Shown piece after piece: positions 17,117 to 25,848 of a stretch of 57,669 nt of DNA; position 1 is the stretch's first letter, and each line of letters starts with the position of its first letter. The position numbers and the translations under genes are program-made. The notes below the pieces were generated by a model. The model had not been told where the DNA came from and searched no databases. It worked only from the letters and a program-made list of their open reading frames with translations. Source of the stretch: Nitrospirales bacterium (lineage in GTDB: Bacteria; Nitrospirota; Nitrospiria; Nitrospirales; UBA8639); NCBI GenBank assembly GCA_021604365.1, contig BQIZ01000003.1, positions 1 to 57,669 on the forward strand, written 5' to 3'.

Positions 17117-18751
17117 TTAGATACTGAGCGTATCCAACTTTCGTCGATTCATGAAATCAAATACCACCTTTGTCCCGACCAACGCCGTAAACAAGTTAAT
17201 AGCAATTCCCAAACACAAGGTTACTGCAAACCCTTTAATAGGTCCCGTTCCAAATAAAAACAGCGCCAACCCCGTAATCAGGGTCGTCACATGGGAATCT
17301 ACGATAGTCAAAAAGGCTTTATTATACCCACTATCTACGGCTAGACGAACGGGACGGCCCTGCCGAAGCTCCTCTCTAATTCGCTCAAATATTAACACAT
17401 TGGAATCGACTCCCATTCCAATGGTCAAAATAATTCCGGCAATACCCGGCAAAGTTAATGTGGCATTGAGCCCAGATAAGGCTCCCAGCAAACAGATTAA
17501 ATTAAGAAAAACGGCCATATTCGCAATGACACCGGAAAGTCGGTAATACACAATCATAAAAATGAGGACCAGCGTCCCGGCAATAATAGTTGTCCGTAAC
17601 CCTTTCTCAATTGAATCCTGCCCCAGTGAGGGCCCCACCGTTAAATCCTGCAGGGTTTTTAACGGTGCCGGTAATGCACCGGCTCGGAGCACCACTGCCA
17701 GATCATTCGCTTCTGCCGTTGAAAAGGTACCTTCAATGATCGCCCGGCCACCACTGATCCGATCTCGAATGACGGGCGCTGAATACACCTTTCCATCCAA
17801 GACCACAGCCATCCGATTACCGATATTAGCAGCCGTCAGCTCATCAAATTCTCGTGCCCCTTTACTGTCAAAGGTAATACTGACAATCGGCTCATTGAAC
17901 TCACCAATTGACACACGTGCATCCTGCAACACATCCCCAGTGAGAACCGCATCTTTTTTTACAAGATAGGGAATGCTATACGCCCGACCCTCCGGTTCCG
18001 AAATCGCCGTTTCAAAGAGAATTTCTGCCCCATCAGGAATTTTACCTTCTAAGGTCTTTCTCACCGTATCCTCTTGGCCTTTTTCGACTTGAGGCGGTAA
18101 ATCCAATGCGGACTTGGACTCCTCCAATAATTTAAATTCTAAAAGAGCCGTTTCTTGAATGAGATCTTTAGCCCGTTGAGGGTCCTTGACCCCAGGCAAT
18201 TGAATCGCAATTTGGTTGAGCCCCAACCGTTGGATAAGAGGTTCGGCAACCCCAAATTCATCAATCCGGTTTCTGAGGGTTTCAAGGGCCTGGTTGATGG
18301 CTGAGGTTTTGATTCGATCCACCTCAGTAGAGCGAAGTTCGTATACCAAACGCGTTCCTGACGGATTTTGCGACTCAAAGTTCGGGAAAGCCTCATCGAG
18401 CAGCGTTCGGACTTTCTCCCCATCGGCTTCTTGTTGAAGGGTGATGACAATCATCTTCGACCCCTCACGGCGAACACCCTCCACCACGATCGCCTTGTCC
18501 TTCAGCAGGTCCTCAACAGCCTTACGAATTCGATCAACGGCAATCTCGACCGCTCGTTCCTCTTCGACTTCCAAAACCAGGTGAATGCCTCCCTGAAGAT
18601 CGAGACCCAAGGAAAGCCCACGATGACTTAATACCCGCTTGACCCCATCAGGCAAAGATTGGAACAGCCCTGGGAACGAAGGCAGGGCCAGGATGACAGA
18701 GACCACCGTGACTACAAAAAGGAGAAACAACCTCCCACGAAGCTTTTTCAT
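17117..18751 (-). CDS. secD: Protein translocase subunit SecD
   Basis: A 544-residue SecD. It has an N-terminal helix (7-27), the signature 'LSLGLDLQGGIHLVLEVEEE' (residues 46-65), a periplasmic P1 region with 'LRNRIDEFGVAEPLIQRLG', and five C-terminal helices starting at about 375. 'ITIGMGVDSNVLIFERIREE' holds the conserved proton-relay aspartate. It acts in the inner membrane with SecF and YajC to release exported proteins. yajC lies 19 bases upstream, giving the conserved order tgt-yajC-secD-secF. GGGGTAGATGA precedes the ATG. Confidence 0.97.
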   Translation of the reverse strand: MKKLRGRLFLLFVVTVVSVILALPSFPGLFQSLPDGVKRVLSHRGLSLGLDLQGGIHLVLEVEEERAVEIAVDRIRKAVEDLLKDKAIVVEGVRREGSKMIVITLQQEADGEKVRTLLDEAFPNFESQNPSGTRLVYELRSTEVDRIKTSAINQALETLRNRIDEFGVAEPLIQRLGLNQIAIQLPGVKDPQRAKDLIQETALLEFKLLEESKSALDLPPQVEKGQEDTVRKTLEGKIPDGAEILFETAISEPEGRAYSIPYLVKKDAVLTGDVLQDARVSIGEFNEPIVSITFDSKGAREFDELTAANIGNRMAVVLDGKVYSAPVIRDRISGGRAIIEGTFSTAEANDLAVVLRAGALPAPLKTLQDLTVGPSLGQDSIEKGLRTTIIAGTLVLIFMIVYYRLSGVIANMAVFLNLICLLGALSGLNATLTLPGIAGIILTIGMGVDSNVLIFERIREELRQGRPVRLAVDSGYNKAFLTIVDSHVTTLITGLALFLFGTGPIKGFAVTLCLGIAINLFTALVGTKVVFDFMNRRKLDTLSI

Positions 18752-18770
18752 TCATCTACCCCTTGATCCA

Positions 18771-19094
18771 TCATGATTCATTCGACGTACGGATGTTCGC
18801 GATATGATCGCGTTGCAACCGAATTTTTGTATTATCCGCGACTTGTAGGGTAGCCGTTTCCTTATCCAAATTGGTCACGGTTCCCCATATCCCCGAAGAC
18901 GTAATAACCTTATCGCCTTTTTTTAAGCTATCCAACAATTCCCGTTGTTTTTTTTGCCGACGTTGTTGCGGCAAAATTAGCAAAAAATAAAACACCACAA
19001 AAATTAGAAGAAAAGGGATGAGCGACAATAAGCCGGCGGAGGAATCGGGACCGGCTCCCCCGGCTTGAGCCCAAGCATAGGAATCTAGGTTCAT
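18771..19094 (-). CDS. yajC: Sec translocon accessory protein YajC
   Basis: A 107-residue single-span protein: a short periplasmic N-terminus, a membrane helix at about residues 22-42 ('LLSLIPFLLIFVVFYFLLIL'), then the YajC signature 'PQQRRQKKQRELLDSLKKGD' and the beta-rich 'VITSSGIWGTVTNLD'. YajC associates with SecDF in the holo-translocon. GAGGTACTT precedes the ATG. Position between tgt and secD matches the conserved bacterial operon. Confidence 0.96.
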   Translation of the reverse strand: MNLDSYAWAQAGGAGPDSSAGLLSLIPFLLIFVVFYFLLILPQQRRQKKQRELLDSLKKGDKVITSSGIWGTVTNLDKETATLQVADNTKIRLQRDHIANIRTSNES

Positions 19095-19135
19095 AAGTAC
19101 CTCAATATAAATGTTTCTGTGGTCAATTCATTCGA

Positions 19136-20311
19136 TCAGGTCGTCACATCCTGAATGAGCGTTTCACTCGGATCACATTCGCGTCGCCGGTAAAATTCTC
19201 TCAGGTAGTCGTCAAACTGATTCGCGCTGATAGCTTGTCGTAACCCCTTCATGAGCGAACTATAGTACCAAAGATTATGGACCGTATTCAGACGTACGCC
19301 CAACATTTCATGCGATAAAAACAGGTGTCGCAAATATGCCCTGGAAAACCGTTGACATACCGGACACCCACATTCGGCATCAATCGGATTTGGATCACGG
19401 GAGTAGCGGGCCTGTTTAATCAACACTTTCCCTGTAGAGGTAAACAGCCAGCCAGTTCTTCCATGCCGGGTCGGGATGACGCAATCAAATAAATCCAATC
19501 CTCGAGCTACCCCTTCCACAATATCTTCAGGAAGCCCAACTCCCATTAAGTAACGCGGGTGGCTAGGGGGAAGCTGATCAATTACCGTCTCGATCATGGT
19601 CAACATGGCCGGCTTTTCTTCTCCCAAGGATAATCCACCCAAGGCATACCCATCCAAGTTCAGATTAACCAACTCCTGAGTCGACTCTTCTCTTAACTGG
19701 GTAAAGACTCCACCCTGAACAATTCCAAATAACCATTGGTGCTCTTTTCTCGGCACCACCGCACATCGCTTGGCCCACCTGGTCGTTCGCTGTACGGCTT
19801 CACGCGCTTGCTGCTCGGTACAAGGAAAGGTCGGACAATGGTCAAGAACCATCATAATATCTGATCCAAGTGCGACCTGGATGGCCATACTTTTTTCCGG
19901 TGAGAGTAAATGCCACGCTCCGTCGATATGGGAACGAAAGCCGACTCCCTCCTCCGTCACCTTACAAAGATCGGCCAGGCTCACCATCTGGTAGCCACCA
20001 CTATCAGTCAAAATCGCTCCAGACCATTGCATAAAGGCATGAAGCCCTCCAAGAGATTCAATGAGTTCATGGCCAGGTCGCAAAAACAGATGATAGGCAT
20101 TCGCCAAAATCATATGAAACCCGCATTCGCGGACTTCCTTCGGGTCCAGTCCCTTGACCGTCCCCTGTGAGCCAACCGGCATAAAGGCCGGAGTCTCGAT
20201 CTCTCCATGGGAGGTACATAATCGTCCAACCCTCGCACGACCCGAAGGCACAGTATGCTGAACATGAAAACGATTTGGACCTGACGGTGAGATGGATGGG
20301 TCTTTAGACAT
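19136..20311 (-). CDS. tgt: Queuine tRNA-ribosyltransferase
   Basis: A 391-residue tRNA-guanine transglycosylase, which swaps guanine 34 of GUN-anticodon tRNAs for preQ1 on the way to queuosine. Visible motifs are 'ETPAFMPVGSQGTVKGL', the active-site 'AILTDSGGYQMVSL', 'FGIVQGGVF', 'ALGGLSLGE', 'YLMGVGLPEDIVEGV', 'FDCVIPTRHGRTG', and the zinc site 'CGCPVCQRFSRAYLRHLF'. The frame is open to 20386, overlapping argS by 44 bases, but the ATG at 20311 gives a family-typical N-terminus and leaves a 31-base gap, so I chose it. It precedes yajC and secD as in many genomes; queA is absent. Confidence 0.95.
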   Translation of the reverse strand: MSKDPSISPSGPNRFHVQHTVPSGRARVGRLCTSHGEIETPAFMPVGSQGTVKGLDPKEVRECGFHMILANAYHLFLRPGHELIESLGGLHAFMQWSGAILTDSGGYQMVSLADLCKVTEEGVGFRSHIDGAWHLLSPEKSMAIQVALGSDIMMVLDHCPTFPCTEQQAREAVQRTTRWAKRCAVVPRKEHQWLFGIVQGGVFTQLREESTQELVNLNLDGYALGGLSLGEEKPAMLTMIETVIDQLPPSHPRYLMGVGLPEDIVEGVARGLDLFDCVIPTRHGRTGWLFTSTGKVLIKQARYSRDPNPIDAECGCPVCQRFSRAYLRHLFLSHEMLGVRLNTVHNLWYYSSLMKGLRQAISANQFDDYLREFYRRRECDPSETLIQDVTT

Positions 20312-20342
20312 TATCTCTGCGAATGCTTGACCTTCACGCACG

Positions 20343-22124
20343 TTACATTTTCTCCGGTGCGGATATTCCCAGGAGAGACAGACCATTACCTATAACCGTC
20401 TGGACTTGCCGAAGCAGGGCTAAGCGAGCGGCGGTCAAATCCGGCGAAATACTTTCGTACCTGAGCTCCTGATTCAACGCTCCAGTATTCCCACTTGTCC
20501 CGAATTTAATGTTTTCTCCCGTACCCCCGGTGTCCCTCTCAGGATCCAATGAGGGAAGGACCCGATTTTTGTTGTAGTAGGCATGCAATTGCGCAGCAAG
20601 CTCTTGGAGATAAAACGTAACCCGATGAGGCTCTAACGCGAGAGCACTGCTTTCAATCACTAAAGGATACTGTGCCAATGTTTTAATTAGCCCTAACTCT
20701 TCATCCTGAATCAATAATACCTGATCGACGTCCTGGATGACCGGAAGGCGTACTTGGCGTTCCTGAGCCACTCGAAAGAGACTGGCTAATCGAGCATGCG
20801 CATACTGAACATAATAGACGGGATTATCCGAAGAATGTTGTTTGGCTAAATCCAAGTCAAAGTCCAAATGCGTATCGGCCCGTCTCATCAGGAAAAAGAA
20901 CTTAGCGGCATCTGGACCCACCTCATCAATCACCTCGCGTAGGGTCACAAATTCACCAGCTCGCTTCGACATCTCAATTTTTTGCCCACCACGTCGCAGA
21001 CTCACCATTTGCACCAAAACGATCCGCAAAGTCTCCTTGGCAAAGCCAAACGCTTGAACTGTGGCTTCCATCCGTGGAATATAGCCATGATGATCAGCAC
21101 CCCAAATATTTATTAAGGTATCAAACCCACGTTCTAATTTTTGTTGATGGTAGGCTATATCGGCCGCTAAATAGGTATAGCTCCCATCCTGTTTTTGAGC
21201 CACACGATCCTTTTCATCTCCAAACTGAGATGAACGAAACCACCAGGCTCCCTCCTCTTCTATGAGCAGCCTTTTCTGTCGAAGTTCGTCCAACGACTGT
21301 TGGATAAGACCCGCCGTATGCAGGGATGTCTCGCTAAACCAGGTTTCAAATTCAACACCAAATGTGGCCAAATCTTCTTTGATTCGATCCAAAAGCATCT
21401 GACTGGCCAATTGCGCACAGAGCGTCTCCGCCTTATCCGATGAGTCATCCAGTAAGGTTTGCCCATGAGTCTTCGCCACCGACTCAGCCACAATTTTTAT
21501 ATAGTCTCCATGATAGCCATCCTCGGGAAAGGATGACGGTTTGCCCCAATGCTCTCGATAACGGGCATGGACGGAACGACCCAACAACTGTAATTGGCGA
21601 CCGGCATCGTTAATATAATATTCACGAGAAACCGAAAAGCCGCTAGATTTCAATAATCTGGCAATGGCTTGCCCCAATGCCGCTCCTCGTCCATGGCCGA
21701 CATGTAACGGCCCTGTCGGATTCGCACTCACAAACTCCAGGAGGATGCGTTTCCCTTTTCCGATGTGGCTGGTCCCATATAACGATCCTTTGTCCTGAAT
21801 CATCCGTAGGACTTGAATCCACCGGGGAGGATGGAGGGTCAAATTCAAAAATCCTGGAGGGACAACGTTTACGTGGTCGAATAGATCTGAAAACTGCGCA
21901 CGAAGGCCTGCTGCCAACAGTTCGGCTACTTTCAAAGGTGGTTGTCGAACTTGTGAGGCCAATGTCATCGCGACACTAGAAGAAAAGTCTCCCCATTCCG
22001 GGCGTTTAGGAGGTTCCACAACGATGGTAGGAATGGTGTCCACCCTTAACTCGCCGGATTCCTTGACCGTGCTAAGGATAACCGCGATGGCCTCAATGAC
22101 TTGGTTTTGGAGGATTTTCTCCAC
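20343..22124 (-). CDS. argS: Arginyl-tRNA synthetase
   Basis: A 593-residue class I synthetase charging tRNA-Arg. It has an N-terminal additional domain (1-115) typical of ArgRS, the HIGH-type motif 'NPTGPLHVGHGRGAALGQ', 'YVVDGR'-equivalent 'YYINDAGRQLQLLG', 'WGADHHGYIPRM', and the KMSK-like 'KIEMSKRAGEFVTLRE'. A C-terminal DALR anticodon-binding domain begins near 'YYVQYAHARLASLFR'. About 40 residues (524-563, rich in G, T, N) are inserted in the DALR domain between the 'YYNKNRV' helix and 'TAARLALLRQ'. It starts with GTG preceded by AGGA. It probably heads the argS-tgt-yajC-secDF transcript. Confidence 0.96.
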   Translation of the reverse strand: MEKILQNQVIEAIAVILSTVKESGELRVDTIPTIVVEPPKRPEWGDFSSSVAMTLASQVRQPPLKVAELLAAGLRAQFSDLFDHVNVVPPGFLNLTLHPPRWIQVLRMIQDKGSLYGTSHIGKGKRILLEFVSANPTGPLHVGHGRGAALGQAIARLLKSSGFSVSREYYINDAGRQLQLLGRSVHARYREHWGKPSSFPEDGYHGDYIKIVAESVAKTHGQTLLDDSSDKAETLCAQLASQMLLDRIKEDLATFGVEFETWFSETSLHTAGLIQQSLDELRQKRLLIEEEGAWWFRSSQFGDEKDRVAQKQDGSYTYLAADIAYHQQKLERGFDTLINIWGADHHGYIPRMEATVQAFGFAKETLRIVLVQMVSLRRGGQKIEMSKRAGEFVTLREVIDEVGPDAAKFFFLMRRADTHLDFDLDLAKQHSSDNPVYYVQYAHARLASLFRVAQERQVRLPVIQDVDQVLLIQDEELGLIKTLAQYPLVIESSALALEPHRVTFYLQELAAQLHAYYNKNRVLPSLDPERDTGGTGENIKFGTSGNTGALNQELRYESISPDLTAARLALLRQVQTVIGNGLSLLGISAPEKM

Positions 22125-22212
22125 GATGAAATATCCTATCTACGCAGAATATATGGGTTTTTCAATAGCCGCGGCGAATGTAGCACAGCATTCTAGCCAA
22201 GGCAAGGAAGAG

Positions 22213-23271
22213 TTAAGTCTCCATCACACACTCAAAGGCTGGGTAATTTACGACTGTCTTCACTCCACATAATACCTCTTCAACCTTTCCGAGGACTTCA
22301 AGTGGAGAAATAGAAAGACATTGTCTATCCATACAACCAGCAATGGACGCCTTCCCAATGCAATGACAGGATTTTCGTATTATGGTTACATGTGCTCCCT
22401 TCGGCGCCCATTTTGCCGGATCAGTGGGCCCAAACAACAATACCGAAGAAATGCCAAAACTTGCAGCGAAATGCGAAAGCCCGGAATCATGTCCGATAAA
22501 TATTTGAGCATATTGTAAATATTTTGCGACCTGAAGCAGGTTCATTCCGGTCAGAGTGGCATACTCAAGGTGAGTCAGTAACCCTTGCACATTTGGAAGA
22601 GAGTCAATATCTGCGGGTCCTCCTACAAGACAAATCTTACGATTCGGATTCGCCAGCATCAGGCCATTGACAATACTCGCCCATAACATCGGAGAGGCAC
22701 ATTTGTATCGACACCCGCTTCCAACATGAAGAACAATAAGGGGCTCCTCGATGGGAGAATGGACTCCCAACGAGGTTGATTTGTGGAGAACAAGATGCCG
22801 TGCAGGCCTCTCATGTGCTTCGATGGCACACCGGACCTGGGTCGTCCTAGCCCACGGTTGAAGTATTTCAACATACCGATCAACCATATGTTTACTAATC
22901 AATGTCGGGTCATGAGGAGACCGAACAATACAGTTTGGAATTCCCGTGGTCTTCAACCAACTTAGCCAAATACCGTCTGTGTCCTCGAACCAACATATGA
23001 CTCTATCGCAACAACGGACAATCGACAAAAAATTCTCTTGAAGGGAATCATTTCTCCCACGATATGCCAAAAATTCAAGTCTATCGAAAGAATAGGCCTG
23101 ATGAACCTCCTGCGTATGCACAAGTACCTCACCCAATTCCTTATGACCAAACCAAATTATCCGATGGCCAGGAAATGTAATATGCAATACCCGAAGAGCA
23201 GGTAGAGCTAATAATCCGTCCCCTAATGCTCCAGGATGAATAATCAATAAGTTTGGGCGGGAAGGAGGCAT
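22213..23271 (-). CDS. Glycosyltransferase family 9 (heptosyltransferase-like)
   Basis: A 352-residue GT-B-fold enzyme resembling ADP-heptose:LPS heptosyltransferases. The N-terminus is 'LLIIHPGALGDGLLALPALR' (residues 8-27), the classic GT9 start. The C-terminal half shows 'IVLHVGSGCRYK', 'ICLVGGPADID', and 'FIGHDSGLSHFAASFGISSVLLFGPTDPAKWAP', which is the nucleotide-sugar-binding region. It should add a sugar to lipopolysaccharide core or another envelope glycan on the cytoplasmic face. It follows mobA by four bases and has no clear ribosome site, so translation is probably coupled. Sugar and acceptor cannot be told. Confidence 0.87.
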   Translation of the reverse strand: MPPSRPNLLIIHPGALGDGLLALPALRVLHITFPGHRIIWFGHKELGEVLVHTQEVHQAYSFDRLEFLAYRGRNDSLQENFLSIVRCCDRVICWFEDTDGIWLSWLKTTGIPNCIVRSPHDPTLISKHMVDRYVEILQPWARTTQVRCAIEAHERPARHLVLHKSTSLGVHSPIEEPLIVLHVGSGCRYKCASPMLWASIVNGLMLANPNRKICLVGGPADIDSLPNVQGLLTHLEYATLTGMNLLQVAKYLQYAQIFIGHDSGLSHFAASFGISSVLLFGPTDPAKWAPKGAHVTIIRKSCHCIGKASIAGCMDRQCLSISPLEVLGKVEEVLCGVKTVVNYPAFECVMET

Positions 23272-23275
23272 TCTA

Positions 23276-23896
23276 TTATTTCAGATGAGAAGCAGCTTTT
23301 CTAGCGAATTCATAATCAAAGGGGGTATTAATATTCAAAAAAGAATACCCATGAGGATCGATATCATCAAATAAAGATTTCTCAACAATTTGGACCGAGA
23401 GAGATGAGTCCTGAACCAGGCTATGAATTCGAAGATTCCCGTCCTGAATCATTTTCTCCATTATGAGGGAGCAACGTTTGGAATATCGTGCATGAAGAGG
23501 TTGATATCCAGTCGAAAGATTCGCCATCACCACATCATTATCAGGTAGAGCACAAAGCCTGGAAATAACCGAAGGATTTAAAAATGGCATATCACAGGCC
23601 ACTACAAATACAGAAGGATGAGAGGCTTCCTTAATCCCGGTAAACATTCCCCCTAAGGAACCTGTATGAGGAATGGCGTCAGTCACTGATCTGACAGGGA
23701 GATGTCCGCAAGGGTAATCTTCAATGGCAGTTACCACAATGATCTCATCAAATAATTCACCGAGGGTGAGACAAACTTTATCGAGAAATTTAACCCCCCC
23801 CCATTCGAGGTTTCTCTTATCTTTTCCCATCCTCCGGCTTTTCCCGCCAGCTAAGACCACTCCGGAAATGTTGGAAATTTTTTTTATATTGGCCAT
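23276..23896 (-). CDS. mobA: Molybdenum cofactor guanylyltransferase MobA
   Basis: A 206-residue nucleotidyltransferase that joins GTP to molybdopterin, making the guanine dinucleotide form of the cofactor needed by DMSO-reductase-family enzymes such as nitrite oxidoreductase. The start 'SGVVLAGGKSRRMGKDKRNL' holds the LAGGxSxRMGxDK signature; 'VTDAIPHTGSLGGMFTGI' and 'VFVVACDMPFLNP' follow. The start is uncertain. The ATG at 23896 gives the normal length but directly abuts the T-run of the upstream terminator. A GTG at 23953 would place the hairpin inside the coding region (encoding a GGG..PPP segment). It lies next to the cytochrome/oxidase operon. Confidence 0.9.
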   Translation of the reverse strand: MANIKKISNISGVVLAGGKSRRMGKDKRNLEWGGVKFLDKVCLTLGELFDEIIVVTAIEDYPCGHLPVRSVTDAIPHTGSLGGMFTGIKEASHPSVFVVACDMPFLNPSVISRLCALPDNDVVMANLSTGYQPLHARYSKRCSLIMEKMIQDGNLRIHSLVQDSSLSVQIVEKSLFDDIDPHGYSFLNINTPFDYEFARKAASHLK

Positions 23897-23923
23897 AAAA
23901 AAAGGGGGTGGTTGCCCACCCCC
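23897..23923 (-). terminator. Rho-independent terminator abutting the mobA start
   Basis: GGGGGTGG (23904-23911) pairs with CCACCCCC (23916-23923) across the four-base loop; on the minus strand the stem is followed by seven T, which run straight into the ATG of mobA at 23896. It ends the oxidase/cytochrome transcript. Confidence 0.85.
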
Positions 23924-23960
23924 TTCATTTTTTCGGATATTTCCGATGTTCACATTTTTC

Positions 23961-25835
23961 TTAGACTTTACCCTTACGACGATTCGCCCGTCTGGTTAAA
24001 ATCCACCCTTCAACAAGAACCAACCCAATAGCAGCAATGGTTGGATAAATATATGTTTCTTTTTCAATGGGTGGCTCTAACACAAGATAGTAGAATGCGG
24101 AGACCGCCATCTTTCGCCCAACATCCCCATTGTGACCATCCCAAACAAAGAAATTGATGGGAATATATTTTCCCAATTCAATGTAAGCATCTTCTTCATA
24201 GTCACCTTTGAGTGGGCGCGTGACGATAACCGTCCATCGTCCATCTTTCCATTCAGCCTTCACCATTTTCAGTTCTTCGGTGAAATCGTCACGATCTTCA
24301 AAGTCCATATCCCAACCTTCACCCTGGTAAGCTTTCAATTCTCCATCAGCCGTCCATTTGGTGATGTCCACAGGATACCCCTCATCTCCCCAGAAATATC
24401 TAGGCTTTCTTGGCGCTGGCAATTCCTGCCATTTTATAGGAAACTGAAAAGCCAGCCCATCATTAAACACTTGATAGGCCGTTTGTTTGGCGGCGATGGA
24501 TTCAGGGTGTTCAGGATCATCGGCAAATTTTGATCCTCCTGGTTCCTGCTCTTCTATACCGTAATCACCAAGATTAACCTCATAGGGTTCCCAGTCAACG
24601 CTATCTTCCTGCACACTATTTGTCCGGTCATCCCAACGGAACATAAATGAGATATGGGTTTCATTGTATAAAGACTGAACCCAAACATCGTCAATTCTTG
24701 TCACAAAGTTTCTAGGTTTATGGGTAATCTGCCCTCCCATGGCTACAATCCGACGGTCAACAAGTTTCCACCGCTCATCATGCTCATCAGCAGGCAACTC
24801 TCCTTCGACAAACTTAGAAGGAACAACGAAATCGACTTTCGGCTTATCGGTAAGAGGATCAATTCCCCTAGGCTTTGCTGCTAGCAAAGCCGTAGCGATT
24901 TCATCCGTTACGTCACCGCCGGCAATATCAACATCAACATCACGTTCACAAAGATGATTAACGTAATTGGCAATATGCCACCTATCCTCAACGGTGGTAT
25001 TATCCGCAAAAGAAGGCATCGGCGTTCCACTTACTCCTGTAGAAAATGTCCGGAATATGTTTTTCACATTATAGGCATCTTGCCGGCTTCCTCTGAAATT
25101 CCAGCATTTATGCCAGTCTGCAGGTTGAATGGAAAAGCCCCAGTCATCTTTGAGATTAAAGGCATTCCCATCTCCGCGACCTTCAACCCCATGGCATTCG
25201 ATACACTTCATTTCTTTTACCAACTCTGAACCGCGTTTGATTGATTCAACCGAAGGAGCAACGGGTTGAATTTGATCTAATTGCAACACATGAAATTCCT
25301 CAAACTCAGTATCTTGCCAACTACGATCTTTGACTAACTCAGTTGTTACAAAAGCCAATACATCCCTGCGTTGATCTTCTGTCAAAATACCTTCCCAGGA
25401 CGGCATGGCCGATCCAGGCAATCCATGGGTAACGGTTTGAAATAAATCCACGTCGATTAGGGGCAATTCACCGCTGGCAGTATGACGAATTTTAAACGTC
25501 CCGGCATTAAAATTACGTGGACGCGGCCATAATCGATCCGCTCCTGGTCCGTCCCCAGCCCCCTCGACGCCATGACACCATACACATTTGGTGAAATACA
25601 CTCGCTTTCCTGCTTCAACCTGTTCCGCAGGTGGCGGGGCAGGGCGACTCCCTTCGGCAAATCCTTCCGCCATTTCCGCGTGGGAGGTGGTGGCTAGGCC
25701 TAGGCCACCAATCAGGAGACCGCAACTCAGAAGCCAGGCTCCTAAACCCCGCCTATCATACTCGGCTGGTGTCGTCGTTTCGTTCATGACCATCCTCTTT
25801 TCAAAAAGTCCAGTTTGGGATTTATTACCATTCAT
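23961..25835 (-). CDS. Diheme cytochrome c fused to ethylbenzene dehydrogenase gamma-type domain
   Basis: A 624-residue exported protein. A signal or anchor segment ('GAWLLSCGLLIGGLGLATTS' then 'HAEMAEG') lies at about residues 30-53. It is followed by two cytochrome c domains, with heme motifs CVWCH (about 82-86) and CIECH (about 210-214) and likely axial Met in 'SAMPSWEG' and 'TPMPSFAD'. Residues about 340-590 form a heme b-type domain like the gamma subunit of NXR or ethylbenzene dehydrogenase ('RNFVTRIDDVWVQSLYNETH', 'FMFRWDDRTNSV', 'WKDGRWTVIVTRPL', 'NFFVWDGHNGDVGRK'). A C-terminal membrane helix plus basic tail ends it. AAGGAGGA precedes the ATG at 25835, 13 bases after the previous stop. 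It probably links an electron donor to the oxidase upstream. Confidence 0.85.
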   Translation of the reverse strand: MNGNKSQTGLFEKRMVMNETTTPAEYDRRGLGAWLLSCGLLIGGLGLATTSHAEMAEGFAEGSRPAPPPAEQVEAGKRVYFTKCVWCHGVEGAGDGPGADRLWPRPRNFNAGTFKIRHTASGELPLIDVDLFQTVTHGLPGSAMPSWEGILTEDQRRDVLAFVTTELVKDRSWQDTEFEEFHVLQLDQIQPVAPSVESIKRGSELVKEMKCIECHGVEGRGDGNAFNLKDDWGFSIQPADWHKCWNFRGSRQDAYNVKNIFRTFSTGVSGTPMPSFADNTTVEDRWHIANYVNHLCERDVDVDIAGGDVTDEIATALLAAKPRGIDPLTDKPKVDFVVPSKFVEGELPADEHDERWKLVDRRIVAMGGQITHKPRNFVTRIDDVWVQSLYNETHISFMFRWDDRTNSVQEDSVDWEPYEVNLGDYGIEEQEPGGSKFADDPEHPESIAAKQTAYQVFNDGLAFQFPIKWQELPAPRKPRYFWGDEGYPVDITKWTADGELKAYQGEGWDMDFEDRDDFTEELKMVKAEWKDGRWTVIVTRPLKGDYEEDAYIELGKYIPINFFVWDGHNGDVGRKMAVSAFYYLVLEPPIEKETYIYPTIAAIGLVLVEGWILTRRANRRKGKV

Positions 25836-25848
25836 GTCCGCGTCCTCC

